Origin: Microthyrium microscopicum
Taxonomy: Eukaryota > Ascomycota > Dothideomycetes > Microthyriales > Microthyriaceae
Assembly: GCA_010405405.1 (NCBI GenBank)
Contig: MU004233.1
Coordinates: forward strand, 2,637,882 to 2,701,881
Direction: 5' to 3'
Length of the DNA stretch: 64,000 bases
Shown here one piece after another: positions 1 to 12,343 of the stretch. The first letter of the stretch is position 1. Each line of letters begins with the position of its first letter. Below the pieces are notes generated by a model. The model was not told the DNA's origin. It searched no databases and was given only the letters and a program-made list of their open reading frames with translations. The translations under genes and the position numbers were made by a program.

Positions 1-976
1 GAGACAATGTGACGATATGGTTCAGTAGTCACTGAGCAAGAGAGAAGACCAAAGGGTTCAAGTAGCCCATTAATCAGTTCTATTGAAGTCTATGTACAAT
101 ATTACAAAGTCCAGCCATTATCTTTTTATAATATACACGGCCACAAGGGCAGAGGGCTACGGTGTATTGTGGAAAAGTTAGTTGTTGTCAAGACCTACGA
201 TTGTGGTGCTCGCGTGCGGCAACAAGTACCTCTGAGGACCCATTGGATGGATAGAGGTATATAACGTGCAGTTAGTTGTAGTTGGAGGTGTGTTATGTTG
301 TGGATTGATGAGGTGGTGTTGCGGGCTACAATTTCGAGAGCGGCTTGTGGTTTGTGGTGCCAAAGGCTAAGTCAGGGCTTGGGGAGGTCAGGATGTGTGT
401 TGTGATGAACTTTTTGCTCAGAGTCTGAGCAATCCGCGAGGGGTTTGAGTAGGTACTTATTGTGAAGGTTGTTTGGTTATTGTCATGAGGCTTGATCGTA
501 TGTTTCTGAAAAGAAAGGGAGGTTTAACGGGACGGGTTGACATGGTATGAAGATCCTATTTCGTTTCTATAATTTACGAATTATAGGTTGAGCCATTGTA
601 GTATATCTTAGGAGACTTACTATACGCTGGGAGATGTGGTTCTTGCTATATGAATTAGTGCAATCTTGATATCTTTCCCAGATTTACTTTCCAGTCTAAG
701 TTGTAATTGTTTGTTTGTTCTTCCTCCACAGACACTGAAGGCCGGGGTGGCCTATAATTAGCACAAGCTCTGTCTGTGACTCATATTGAATCCTTCTTCC
801 TTGCTTGTATCAGGGTCTAGAGATGAATCGGGATCTAGTGTTTGTAGGAACCGCCTTCTTTACACAAGCGTAGGTGGTTCAGTAAGTTTGTGGTTTCTGC
901 GTTCTATTTTTCAAGGCTTCAGCCTTTCTGAGCAAGCCCTACTCTACGCTAATAATAACTTTACAAAGCTTCTATC
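1..976. other. Intergenic / 5' flank, no gene seen
   Basis: No convincing coding region on either strand. The first 400 bases are G/T-rich on the plus strand; the short open frames there are low in complexity and lack recognisable protein features. The last few hundred bases would be the promoter and 5' UTR of the acetyltransferase starting at 977. Confidence 0.6.
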
Positions 977-1790
977 ATGGATAAAGTCATCTTAACTCCA
1001 CGCTTGGAGCTCATCCTACAACAGTCAATAGATATTGAAAGCGATGAGGTGAAAGATTACCACTTACTTCGCTGCGATCCAGGCGCAACTTCATGGAGGT
1101 GAGTACATCCTGTCCTTATGCGATGGAACATGTGTAAACTTATCGACTTTTCCCGTACTCGGCTAATCAATGCCATCATTTAGTTTTGGAGGCGTAGCTA
1201 AAGACATTCAAGAATCTCAGCAAGTCCTCATCAAAAATCACTTCCCAATCAAAGACCACGACAACGACGTCCGCCAGTACCGCGCATCATACAACGTCTA
1301 TCTACGCGGTGATACGACCACCAAGGCTCCACAAGGCCGCGATTCATCACGCTTCATCGGTAGGGTCGGAGCTCTTGAAGGCCGCGTCTATGGCCCACCA
1401 TTCTCACCCGACCTCGTCATTCCAGACGATATCCTGGCAAATGAGAAGGCCCTCAAGCTTGAGGTAGGTTATTCTTTTCTAGAAAAATCTTGGGGTCACG
1501 GATACGCATCAGAGGCATTGAAGGCATTGATGGCAGCATATCAGAATGCCAACTCGCTCTGGAATCCACCGTATGAGAAGGTGTACTTTATGGGTATCCT
1601 TGGGCCAGCGAATGTTCGCTCTTCGAGAGTTCTGGAGAAGGTTGGATTCAGACTCAAAGGGATTCATAGCTGGGATGGACCAAAGCATTTTCTTGGTGGT
1701 GCGATGCAGCCGAATGAGGTTGCTGTGTACTCCTTGGATCCGTCTTTGGGCAAACGTGAAGAATCACAAGCCGGTGATGAGCGAGTGTAA
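977..1790 (+). CDS. GNAT-family N-acetyltransferase
   Basis: Exons 977-1098 and 1184-1790; 242 residues. The start ATG opens MDKVILTPRLELILQQS, the usual first strand of RimJ-like (Acetyltransf_3) GNAT proteins. The 85-nt intron has a GTGAGT donor and joins in phase 2, making S-F-G-G. The acetyl-CoA loop is visible as SWGHGYASEAL (about residues 143-153), followed further on by the C-terminal GNAT signature N-x-x-S-x-x-V-L-E-K-V-G-F. The family transfers acetyl from acetyl-CoA to an amine on a protein N-terminus or small molecule; the substrate cannot be read from sequence. No signal peptide, so likely cytosolic. The 5' half of the gene uses C-ending codons and the 3' half G/T-ending ones. 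Confidence 0.85.
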
Positions 1791-3054
1791 CATTGATGGT
1801 GTTACCGGTCATATCTTTCCTAATACTAGATTTTCGTTTTGCGTTCGGGAGGAGAATGACTTGTCATTGAGATATTACCTGGACAATGAAATCGATCAAT
1901 ATCTCCCTAATTCCGATAAGAATACGGAACAAAGGACTTATGGTAGTACTATTCGTGATTGACCGGTCGGACTATGTCCTGAAGTACAGCTATTGGGTCA
2001 CCCTCTTTAAGGCAACAATTTGCTTCGAAGCACCAATCCACCTCCATGAGCTTATGTAGTACTGCGCCATCTCATCCTCGCTCCCGAACATACAAGAGTT
2101 GGGAACCAATTTGCAGTGCTGGCAGGCTTATCAGCCTGAGTCGTTTTGCGCCCTCATGCTCATGACGGGCATGAAGTCATCGGAGGGTCCTATGCATACA
2201 CCAGGTCTCCAGTTGTGGCGAGGCATTGCTTGATCCTCTACCGTCAGATTGGCTGTTCGTGCATTCTAGGCAAGTTCGCCCTTCAAAACAACTTTCCGTC
2301 ACCAACAAACGGGTCGAGTCACGCTTTTTGGTTGAGAGTAAAATGAAAGCGTTTGCGGGTGGACTATGCTGATCCATCGCGAGATCCGCAGCTTGATAGG
2401 AAGGGAAAATTCTACAAATGACCCGACGAGAACTCTCTACTGGGGAGCATGATGTGCGGTTTAGTGTGTTTCATCTCATCTGAAAGTGGTGTGCTTCACT
2501 TCCTTTGATATCTCTAACCGCTTGAAGTCTGTACTGCTGACGAGCCTCTGGATCTGGGGTATAATTTAGCAGCTTCTTGTATCCTGAATTCGCATCTGAC
2601 AATGGAATAGAGCATTTATTCCAGGTAGAGCACTCGACCTGGTTTTTCTGAGGTGAGAAGAATGAGAGTTCGCAGCATGGAGTTGCAGTGGACGCGTTAG
2701 TGGTTGTACCTGAACTAGGCCGTAATAGGTATCCATCAGTGGCGTAACAACGTCCATCCTGATGGTTACGACTACTCCAGTGCCTGATACTACACATTCA
2801 CCATTATGGACACTTTTGGAAGATCATGGATCCTATAAACTAAGTGCGCCTCACAACTCTCACAGAGATCCAAATGCTGCCAGGCCTCAACCACATCTGC
2901 ACTCCACCAGCCTCTTCCTGAAATCTCACAGGCTTTTATACGTATTGAAGGGACTGTACTCTATCTTCTGGTCGCTCCGGATGTTCCAGTTTTGATCACG
3001 ACTCTCTTCTCATCGCGATCTAGTTCGGCTGTGGTGCTTGGCGTCGTGCTGACG
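1791..3054. other. Intergenic, no gene seen
   Basis: Downstream of the acetyltransferase and upstream of ECM29. Short open frames exist on both strands but none has a family signature, plausible splicing or codon pattern. I see nothing else; the final part is presumably the ECM29 promoter. Confidence 0.6.
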
Positions 3055-6000
3055 ATGTCTTCCACCGATGCCGTCCCCAGTGAGGCTCGCGAAGTGGCGT
3101 TGGTTGAAAAGCTGGAAATGAGAATTGCGCTGGCTCAGGATGACAAAAAGCTACAAGCAATTCTACTGACATTTCTCCCACCATTACTGCTCAAGCTGGA
3201 TTCGCCTCATTTGGCAGTCCGGAATAAAACCATATCGGTCTGTCAACACATCACCTTGCGACTTGAATCGCCTTCAGTTCAACTACCTGCTGCTGCGCTC
3301 ATAAATCAGCTCAAGCAAGATGGACATACACCTTTATTTCGCCACTTCAACACCAAATATGCTCGGCTCGGAATCGCCCGGCTACCAGATCAACCGTCCA
3401 AAGATCAAGTCCTTCAGGATGCCATATTAAGAGACATTTCGAAGCATTTGTTGCCGCCATCAGCGACTGGCGCATATCTTCTTCATTTCTTCTTCTGCGT
3501 TCTCAAAGATTACAAGTTACCAAAGCGAGGTGACCTGAAAGGCGAGACTCTTCGTGAGTTTCTCAAACTGTCTGCCGCAGACTGCGACGCCCTCTCATTC
3601 TGGTTTGGAAAGATCTTTTTAGCACCCACAAAAAACATTGCCCCAACCAACGCGCCCACTGCAGTAGAACAGTCTGTAGATGAGCCAGGGCACCAAAGCA
3701 CAATAGGGAATAGTGTGAACCGAATACCAGGTCTATCGAAAGAGGATTTGGACCTAATACGCCTGTCTGAATTTCCGGATGCATGGAAATCCGATTCTGC
3801 TTTAGGACTCAATTTTGGCAAGACGAAGACTCTAATATGCGAATTTGCCGAGACAGATGCATTTGAAGACAAGGACCGACTGTGGCCTTTTCTCTGCGCC
3901 ATATCGGATACCAATCCAGCTGGTGTGGCTGATCGAGGGAAGCTTTACACCAAACTCGCCTCAGGCATAGATATGGAAGATTCCACTCTGGTGAAGCGAC
4001 TTTATACAACTTACCTAGGAGTAGATGATGGCCCAGAAAAAACTACACCACCAGCACCCCTTACATTGAGAACACGAATTCTCACATTATTAGCTCGCTC
4101 AGATTACAGCGCCAACTTGTACCCAGAACTCCTCGATGCCGTACTCTTGGAGGGCCTCGTTGACAGTTCTGCTGGTTTGGCTGCAGAGCGCTTCAATATC
4201 TCCTTTATCAATTTTGTCATACATGTCTTTAGGCTGTCCGATCGCGCTTCCGTGGGCTCCATGGGTAGCTCACTTGCGCTCAAGATGAAAGACTTTCTCA
4301 ACGACGTTCAAGGCTGGCCCAAACCGGACCCTGGTATCGATTTACAGCTTCGTGGAAAAGTCTACCGACTGATCGGCCTGGCATGTAATGAAGGACGAGT
4401 AACAGATCTCGGCCTACTCGAATTTCTTCTGCAATCGTTGAGTGAGGATACGTCAGGCAAAGAAACGCTGCTTTACGTAGAGGAGGCACTATCGTCCATG
4501 ACACTGGCTTTGTCACGTTCTCCATTGAATGAAAACGAGCAATTCGGCCTCGAGGATATCCTGCTTAGATTTCTTAAATCTGCCCAGCAGCACAAGAGTC
4601 TTATCTTTGTCCTTGCTAGACTAGCAAATCGCTGCCTTCCATTCAGCAATGTTGTCGCTCGAAGTATTGACATCAATGCTATGGGAGGTCCACACAAGAC
4701 CTTTGAAGGCGCAGAAGAAGGCAGAAAAGGCTTGGATCCACTCTGGTTCAAAACGACCAATCTACATCGGCCAGATCTTTGGTCCAATTCGGACAATGAT
4801 TCAATGAAGTTGGACGAAGTCGAATTGCTAGAGTACAGCTTTCCTCGATTCCTACCTCTCATGAGGGAGTTCTTCCCTGGCCTTAAAGAATCAAGTTCTT
4901 CTGTTCAATTGAAGTATGAAGTCCAAGAAAGAGCACGAAAAGTACCTTCTTCGTTTGCGATGATGATCAAGTTTGCATTCAGAATATTAGTGGCGCAATC
5001 CACAGGTGCGCAGAAAGTGGCCACCCTGACGGAGAATTGGGATCGCGAAATGGATATGCTTTTGACGAAAAATGCAAGCAAGCGCAAGCTTCTATATAGC
5101 TCGCTACTGTAAGTTCCACCAGGTTCTAATGTATGCAGCTGCTAATCGTGCTAGGCACGCTGATAATGCCGACCCTCTATTTACTGGACTCGACACTTTG
5201 ATGCTGGGGTCTTTACAGGCATTCAGCATGCACAGCTCAAGTGACGTTCTGGATTGTCAGGATATCTTCGTTCAGCTGCTTTCGGTATCACCGAAGCCAT
5301 ACAGAAAAAGGCTGGTACAATATCTCGACTTTGACAGCATATTGACAGCCCTCAAATCGTCAGATCGAACGACGAGAGAATTGGCAGCTCGTGCATTCGG
5401 TATACTATTTTCTGAACGTTGGTCGAGCAAAGAGTCAGAAAGCAACATCAAAACACTGTCTGGATTAATACAGGACGCCAAGAATTGGCAATCATCTTCT
5501 GGAATTGAAATCCAGGCTGCTTGTGGGGCAATCATGGCTTTGACTCAAGCATTTGTTCGATTGACGGCCACCGAACTCTCCGATTCGGTGTCTGCGATGC
5601 TGCAGGATCTCAACCGTATAGCTTGTCAAGTGGCCTCGTCCGCCAAAAACAAGGACCTTATAGAGGCTTCGTTATCCACGATCGGTCAATTTGGCATCTG
5701 GCTCACTTATGGTCACAAGCTCTCCTTCCCGGTGCCGGGTGTGCTTGACGCAGACAAAGAATTGACGAAAGACGATCTCGTAAGCAAGCTCGCCAAACAA
5801 GCAGAAGAAGGGAATGAGAGAGCAGCTGTAGCTTTGGGTCGTTTCTCTGTCTGGCTCGAAGAGGAGTCTGATAAAAATCTTCTTATGAAGATTTACAAAT
5901 CTCTGTACGAATGCCATTCGATTCGACAGTCTGAGACCCATTTTGCCGTTGGAGAAGCTATGAGCTGTGTGGCATTTGGCTCGGATAATACTACAATCGA

Positions 6001-8852
6001 AACGGAATTCGATGCCACTGTAGATCCACCAAAAGGGCCATCAAGAACCTCAATGGCCACATACGTGTTACTAGAAACACTGAAAGGTTGCAAAGCATCC
6101 AAGCCGGCATTACGGCGTGGCTCCATCATCTGGCTGCTTTCATTAGTGCAGTATGGTAGTCACCACGAAGTGATTCAAAGCCATTTGACCCAATGTCAGC
6201 GGGCGTTCATGTTGTGTCTAAGCGACCGGGAAGAACTGGTCCAAGAAGCTGCTGCCCGTGGTTTGGGTCTGGTGTATGAGAAGGGTGACAAGAAGCTGAA
6301 GGATGCGTTAGTCGCAGACCTGGTCTCCTCGTTTTCTGACAACAAAGCGAAGATGAGTGGCACAGTAGAACTCGATACTGAACTGTTCAGCGAAGGTGTT
6401 CTACGAACTCACGATGGGTCAGTCTCGACATACAAGGACATCTTGGACCTCGCATCGGAGGTTGGAAATCCAAGTTTGGTGTATCAGTTCATGTCTTTAG
6501 CGGCAGACAGCGCAATCTGGAATAGTCGAGCGGCATTTGGCAAATTCGGCTTGTCCAATATCTTCTCCGACTCTGGAGCCGATGGATATCTTGCTCAGAA
6601 TCCGAAACTGTATCCAGCTCTGTACCGGTATCAGTTTGATTCCAACCCCGGCGTCCAAAGATCGATGCGATCACTATGGCAGAGCTTGGTCAAAAATCCA
6701 CAGGAAACACTAAACGATCAATTTGATGTCATCATGCGAGACTTGCTCAAACACGTTCTTGGCCGAGAATGGCGAGCAAGAGAAGCCTCTTGTCGAGCCA
6801 TCGCAGACCTGATCCAAGATCGTAAGTTTGAGAGATATGAGAAGTATATGGATGAGATTTGGACTTGTTGTTCTAAGGTCATGGACGACATCAAAGGCTC
6901 TGTCCGTGAAGCAGCCAAGGGCCTCTCCCGCACTCTTACTGCCATCTTGGTTCGCAACTTGGAGACTGGTGAGCCATCCAAGGCACTTCTGGGAATGCTT
7001 GGACATACCATTCCATTCTTACTTGATCCTGCCCGAATCGATTCAGCAGCAGAGGACGTGAAAGCTTGGTCAGTTTCTACACTGCTCACCATCATCAAAA
7101 AGAGCAAAGGGTCTGTTCTCGAGGAATGGATCCCTCTCCTACTAGAATCATTCATCACACTATTCAGTTCTCTCGAACCAGCAGCAGTCAACTATCTCCA
7201 CCTCAACGCAGCAAAATACAACACCACCGCATCAGAAATCGACGGCATGCGTCTCCAAGCCACAAGACAAAGTCCGCTGATGGAAGCACTCGAGACACTT
7301 CTTGACATGCCATACAAGAACCCTGATACACCCAACAAAATCATCATCGTCGTTGAGCAATCTATGCAACGCATGATCGGCATGCCTTCATTGACGGCTA
7401 CTAGTCGTATCATAGTCACCATGTTTGTCCGCCATCATGCTCGATATAAGGAGTTCGCAGACAGACTGTTGACCGGTATTCGAAAGCCATTGACGGATCG
7501 AAACGATACTGTTTCCAGCTCTTTTGCTTATACGGTTGGGTATATTGCTCGCTGGGCTTCGGACCAGGAAATCAAAAAGATTGCTGATTATGGCGTCAAG
7601 CTTTGGCGTACGTCTGAAGCAGATAGACATCGAGAGGTGGGTGCGGAGATCTTCCAGGCTATCTCTAAGCAGGCATCTGAGAAATTTGCTGGCTTGTCCG
7701 GGTATCTGTTGCCTTTTGTGTTCGTGGGTAAGCATGATGATCAGGAAAGCGTCAAGGAGATTTTCTCCAAGACCTGGAGTGATAGCACTAGTGGCTCGAG
7801 AGTCATTATGCTTCATCTGACTGCTATGGTTGAGCTGGCTTCTACTATGCTCGATGATCCAAAGTGGGCGATGAAGCATGCTGGAGCTAGAGCGATTGCT
7901 GAAGCAACCGATGTGATCGCCGGGCTAGACGCTCTCGTTGCGCCTGAAGAAGCTCCAAAGGTCTGGCCTGCGCTGGCCAAGGCACTGGGTGGAAAGACAT
8001 GGGAAGGCAAGGAGGTTGTTCTCCAAGCCTTTGGCAAATTCGTTGAAAAAGTAGCACCCTTTTGGCAGAAAGATCCGGCCGTTGCTTCTGAGATGACCAA
8101 GGCAAGTTCCTTATACTTAAAGTTTTGCGTATTCACTAATCAATAGTTTAGATCATGCTGCGAGAAGCACGACGCCAAAATCGTGACTATCAGCGACACT
8201 CTTTCCCGGTCCTGGGGCAATTCGCTGGTGCTCGTACAGATCTCGATCTAGGCGAGCAAGTACTAGAAATCGTATCACCCCTCGTCGATGATTTGGTGTC
8301 CGCTGAAGACTCTATGGATGTCGATGGCGAAGACAAAGTCAAAGATATCGTTCGTGATGACTTGCTAGCCGGCGCGATCACATCTTCAGCGAAATCCTTC
8401 AAGTCGACAGTGATCAAGGACAACGGTTTGTGCCATTCCAGAACACTTCATGGTCTAGCTAACACATCCCAGACTTCGCCCCTAGATTCATGTCCTTCCT
8501 CGACATGGCCGTCAAAGCCAACTCCGTTCAAAGCAGACATGTCTCCATATCTCTCTTCGAAGTACTGGAACCTCTATTGAGCTCCATCGATACTTCCAGA
8601 GCCGATCTACTCAAGTCAAAGGAGTCTCAGATCGCTTCAAGACTCAAGGTTCTTCTATTCAAACCTCAGTATGCCTCTTATGGCGCAGACACCAAACTCA
8701 AGCGCGCCAAAGCGATCCACGCGGTAGCGAAGATTCCGTCAAAGAGTTTAGGTAAAGCGGTATTGGAGGAATCGCTAGGTTCTGAGGCAAAGTCCGAGCC
8801 TACGGATGCTGTAAGAGAAGAGCTTTTTAAAGCTGTCAAAGCTATCGAGTGA
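3055..8852 (+). CDS. ECM29: Proteasome-associated scaffold protein Ecm29
   Basis: Exons 3055-5108, 5155-8101, 8152-8425 and 8473-8852; 1884 residues, close to yeast Ecm29 (about 1870). It is a very long HEAT-repeat protein; the N-terminal block (LEMRIALAQDDKKLQAIL, then LLLKLDSPHLAVRNK) and the central E-W-R-A-R-E-A-S-C-R-A helix are what I recognise. Ecm29 clamps the 19S regulator to the 20S core, and acts in proteasome quality control and trafficking. The start is the first ATG in frame; upstream residues in the same frame have no ATG. Introns are 46, 50 and 47 nt. The second has a GC donor (AAG/GCAAGT, 8102-8151) and an AG acceptor after CACTAATC, and splices in phase 0 to I-M-L-R-E-A. Domain-level confidence is high; exon joins rest on frame continuity. 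Confidence 0.93.
8102..8151 (+). other. GC-AG intron in ECM29
   Basis: 50-nt intron with donor GCAAGT and acceptor TTTAG. No GT in the vicinity preserves the frame, while the GC donor joins T-K to I-M-L-R-E exactly in phase 0. A branch-like CACTAAT lies just upstream of the acceptor. Confidence 0.85.
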
Positions 8853-11800
8853 AAGTAAGATTAGTGTGGTTGATATAATACCTTTGTAGGCTTTAGGTTG
8901 AATTGAAACAGCGTTCATGTACGAGAAGGAAGTCAATGCTATGCTGCAGTGTTATCTCAGCACCATCTGTAAATCAATTAGCGTGATAGCCCTGCCATGC
9001 TGTTCAATGTTTCCTACTCATCTCGAGGTTGATTCATCATCCACCGCAGCCGCCAATAATCACGGGCCATGGCCATTGATTGGTGGCTGCCCGACTTTAG
9101 CCTGAACGCTGATAATGTCACTAATACCGCTTTTCCTGTAGTTCTGAATTCACCTGGAAGGGTAAAGTCCAAATCAGAAAATGTTTCAAGATGACTTAGG
9201 TAGCCCGTTGACCAAAATTTGACCTACTCCAGCAACCATTATTATTCTTACCAAAACCTTCAAGCGGACCAAGAAAACCCATTTCAAACACACGACGCAA
9301 ATGCGAAATTCCTGGTTTCAGGGAGCTATGGCTAAGTATGATAGCATATTGGTCGCCGTGGAGCGTGGAGGAGCGAGAGAGAAGCCTGCAAGGATGAGGT
9401 CTAATTCAGCGAATAGCTAGCTTAAGATGGCATAGTATAGTATCAATAATGCTAGTTACGCTACTTAATTAAGTGTTGATATTTCCCGGACTAGAGATGA
9501 ATCGCAGTGACCAAGGCGAATTTTGCCTCGCATTCGCCCTAGACTCGCCGTACAATGAAACTTTATTTCAACTTCATAGAGCATCCGTACGAGCTTTGAA
9601 TACACAAGTTCTCACGTCTTGACATTCAGTACTTGTCTTTGATGAAACTGATGTGACATATATAGCGAAACTTCTCAGTCCAACCAGTCTTACCGGCCTC
9701 CAGAAGCCAAGACTGTAATCCAGTCAATCTTTGTGACTTGGATCAGACGACCTCGGTGTGCAAACGCTCGTCGCCTACTTTTCTCCAGTCAAAACTACAT
9801 GGGGCTGTTAACAACTCTGTCATACATCGTACGAGCCATTTTGAAACCCCCATCATCCGTGCCATGGACTATTGATAGTTGACTCCCACCTTTTCACAAG
9901 GGATGATGGCGGCATGCCTGACCAAGTAAATTATGATCGTGCCATACGATCGAGGGGTGTTCAGGAATGCATATTGGCTCCATATTCATTCCTGTCGTAC
10001 TCGCTGTCGAGCTCACACCGCCTCAATCCAAGCTGTTTCGAAGAAAAAAATCCCGCCGCGGGAACCCGCCAGGGGTTCTTTCTGCCAGCGAATGCGTCCA
10101 GAAAACATCCCTTGAAAAGGCGTTGAGACTGGAGCACATGCCCCGATACCGTAGGTCTTGCCGTGCCATGGAAAAAAAGGACCCCTTGAATGCAAAGTGT
10201 TGTTGTGGATTTCGTCTGATGAACCAACAAAGAAAATTCATGTTCGTGGATTCGGACACAGGACCGAGAGACGGTAGAAGCCGCAGACTAAGCTACGGGA
10301 ACGGAAAGCGGAAGAGGTTCCCCGGCGCTTGAAATCAGTCGAGGGGTGTTCAAACAGGTCACAGGCTGGCCTCTGCGGACCGCATGGGCGGTTAACGAGG
10401 TTGGGTCGCGGGTCTCAAAGAATGATAATCGCTTGTAACTGGTGCCAGCAAAACACGCGCTGGAGGGCGGGTCTATCCGTCGTCCGTCCAACATACCTCT
10501 TTGGACCCCGAAGTGAACGACAGGATTGACCATTGACTGCAGCACAACACACACAACTTCTCTGTGGCGGTTGGAAAGTCTGAGACAAGTTGACAAGGAA
10601 GCGAGATGCAAACTGGCCATTATAACGGCTTTCGCGAGCTGCTCGGTGGCCTCTTCTTTTAGCCCACGCGACTTTTTCGATCCAGAGGTTCAAGTCTTGT
10701 CGATACGAGCTGTAGGTACTAGCGACTTTGAAGGTACAATTCGTACATCAAATATCCCTCCACATGTCCCCAGCTCATCTCATTTGATCTCCTAGTAGTA
10801 GTGGCCCCCTCCATCCACGTAACTTGGCCGATATGTACATCGCCGCCCAAATCAACAGAGGCTAATGCAGCAAAATTCCCACACCACCATCAACCACTTT
10901 ATTTTGTGTCAGAATACTCCAAACCCTTGCCTTTCCACAAACTGTGAGGCAAGATAGAAGAGCCGAATTGAAAAAGTGCACAGAAAGGAAGATAACATTC
11001 AGGCCTCCTCATCAGGCCCCTTCACCGCCCGCCGTCAATCGGAAACTTTCTTCAAAGATCCTTGATTCTTGCATTTGTGTGTTGGCCCATTTGGCCGCGT
11101 CCAACGCCATAGCCGCCAGAAAATTCCCAAAAAAAAAGAAGATGAATGACCAACTCTCCCAAAGAAAATGAAAAAGCGGCTGGTTTTTGGCGCTATGCTC
11201 TGCGAAATGCTAACATCCTATCCACTAACCAGACAAATCGTCTCTGTTACACAGCACAAGTACACTTCGAGAAGACACACTGGACCGTGCAGCTCAAGTG
11301 ACGCCTACATTTCCAATGAGATGTCGACCATTTTTGTCCAAACTACCAGAAATAGAAATGTACATTGTCTCGGAAAACGACCCAATCCATAGACTTGGAA
11401 AGCGGGTGCCTTATCCGAGTCATTTGTGTACATCAAGTGCAAGTTACACAGATTCAGAGAAAGACTACACAACGTCGTTCAGAACATAGAGTACATCCAC
11501 AACAAATACCCGCGATATCAATGACCAAGGGCGAAAGCAGTTGACCAGTTCAACATGCAAGCCTCTCTCGCCTACAGTACTCTGCTATTACTTTCTTAGT
11601 TAGCAGAAGGATTCACCAAGTTTTGCTGCTAATGTCTGTGCAACCGATGTGATAGAGTAGCTGCATGCCCCACACCTAACCGCCAGTTTACACTATCAAA
11701 ATTTCGAATCCCCACCCGCGAATTCAAGTCAACGACACGACGAATTGTTGAGAGAATTGACTTGATATTCCCATTAATCCATTCCAGGTCTAAGCCCCAC

Positions 11801-12343
11801 TGGTCAATTGCCAATTAGTTCGGACAAGGCCGGTCCCATACCGCTGGGTCCATCTAAGTAAGGTAGAGTAGTAGCTAAGGCCTATTTCGCTTTTATTCCT
11901 CGCTCGTCAGCCCACTGATAAAAATGCAATAATCCCAAACAGTCTGCGTGCTTCTGCAGCCTGTGTCCCCGGGATCACTCAGCACCGAGGCCCTCCAGAA
12001 AGTGAAAGGAAAAAAACAACAATCCCGGTTTTTGCTCCAATGGCACTGGCCAATATCCCATCAATTGTCCATCTGATCGCTTGACCAGCCAGAAAGAACC
12101 TCGTCATCCAGTATTTTGTGCAGAAAGACATTGCAGTCGTGTTTTTTTTCCCGCTTTAACTGGTGTTGATCGAAAGCATTTCCCAGTTAAACGCGGCATA
12201 AACCGACCAGCCATGATTTGCAGAAAATCATCCGCCGTTGTGCTTTTTTAAACCAATTGACTCTTTTCTCTGATCCGAGCTAAAGCGTTCGTAGAGTGCA
12301 TGTGGGCAATTATAGCCGACTTCAAATCGTGGCTTTTTCCTGT
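8853..12343. other. 3.5-kb gene-free region between convergent genes
   Basis: Both flanking genes (ECM29 plus, sugar acetyltransferase minus) end towards this stretch, so it is not a promoter for either. No open frame has family features. It contains two adjacent perfect short inverted repeats (10051-10063 and 10062-10078) and a 14-bp direct repeat (9950-9963 and 10339-10352). The stretch around 10.0-10.6 kb is richer in G+C and has open frames on several strands, which looks like composition rather than coding. A non-coding transcript or decayed gene is possible but not shown. Confidence 0.5.

Noticed and set aside
9967-10332. 121-codon open frame with a slightly hydrophobic N-terminus
   Set aside because: Overlaps open frames on both strands in a G+C-richer patch, has no domain, and reads as Arg/Lys-rich low-information sequence.
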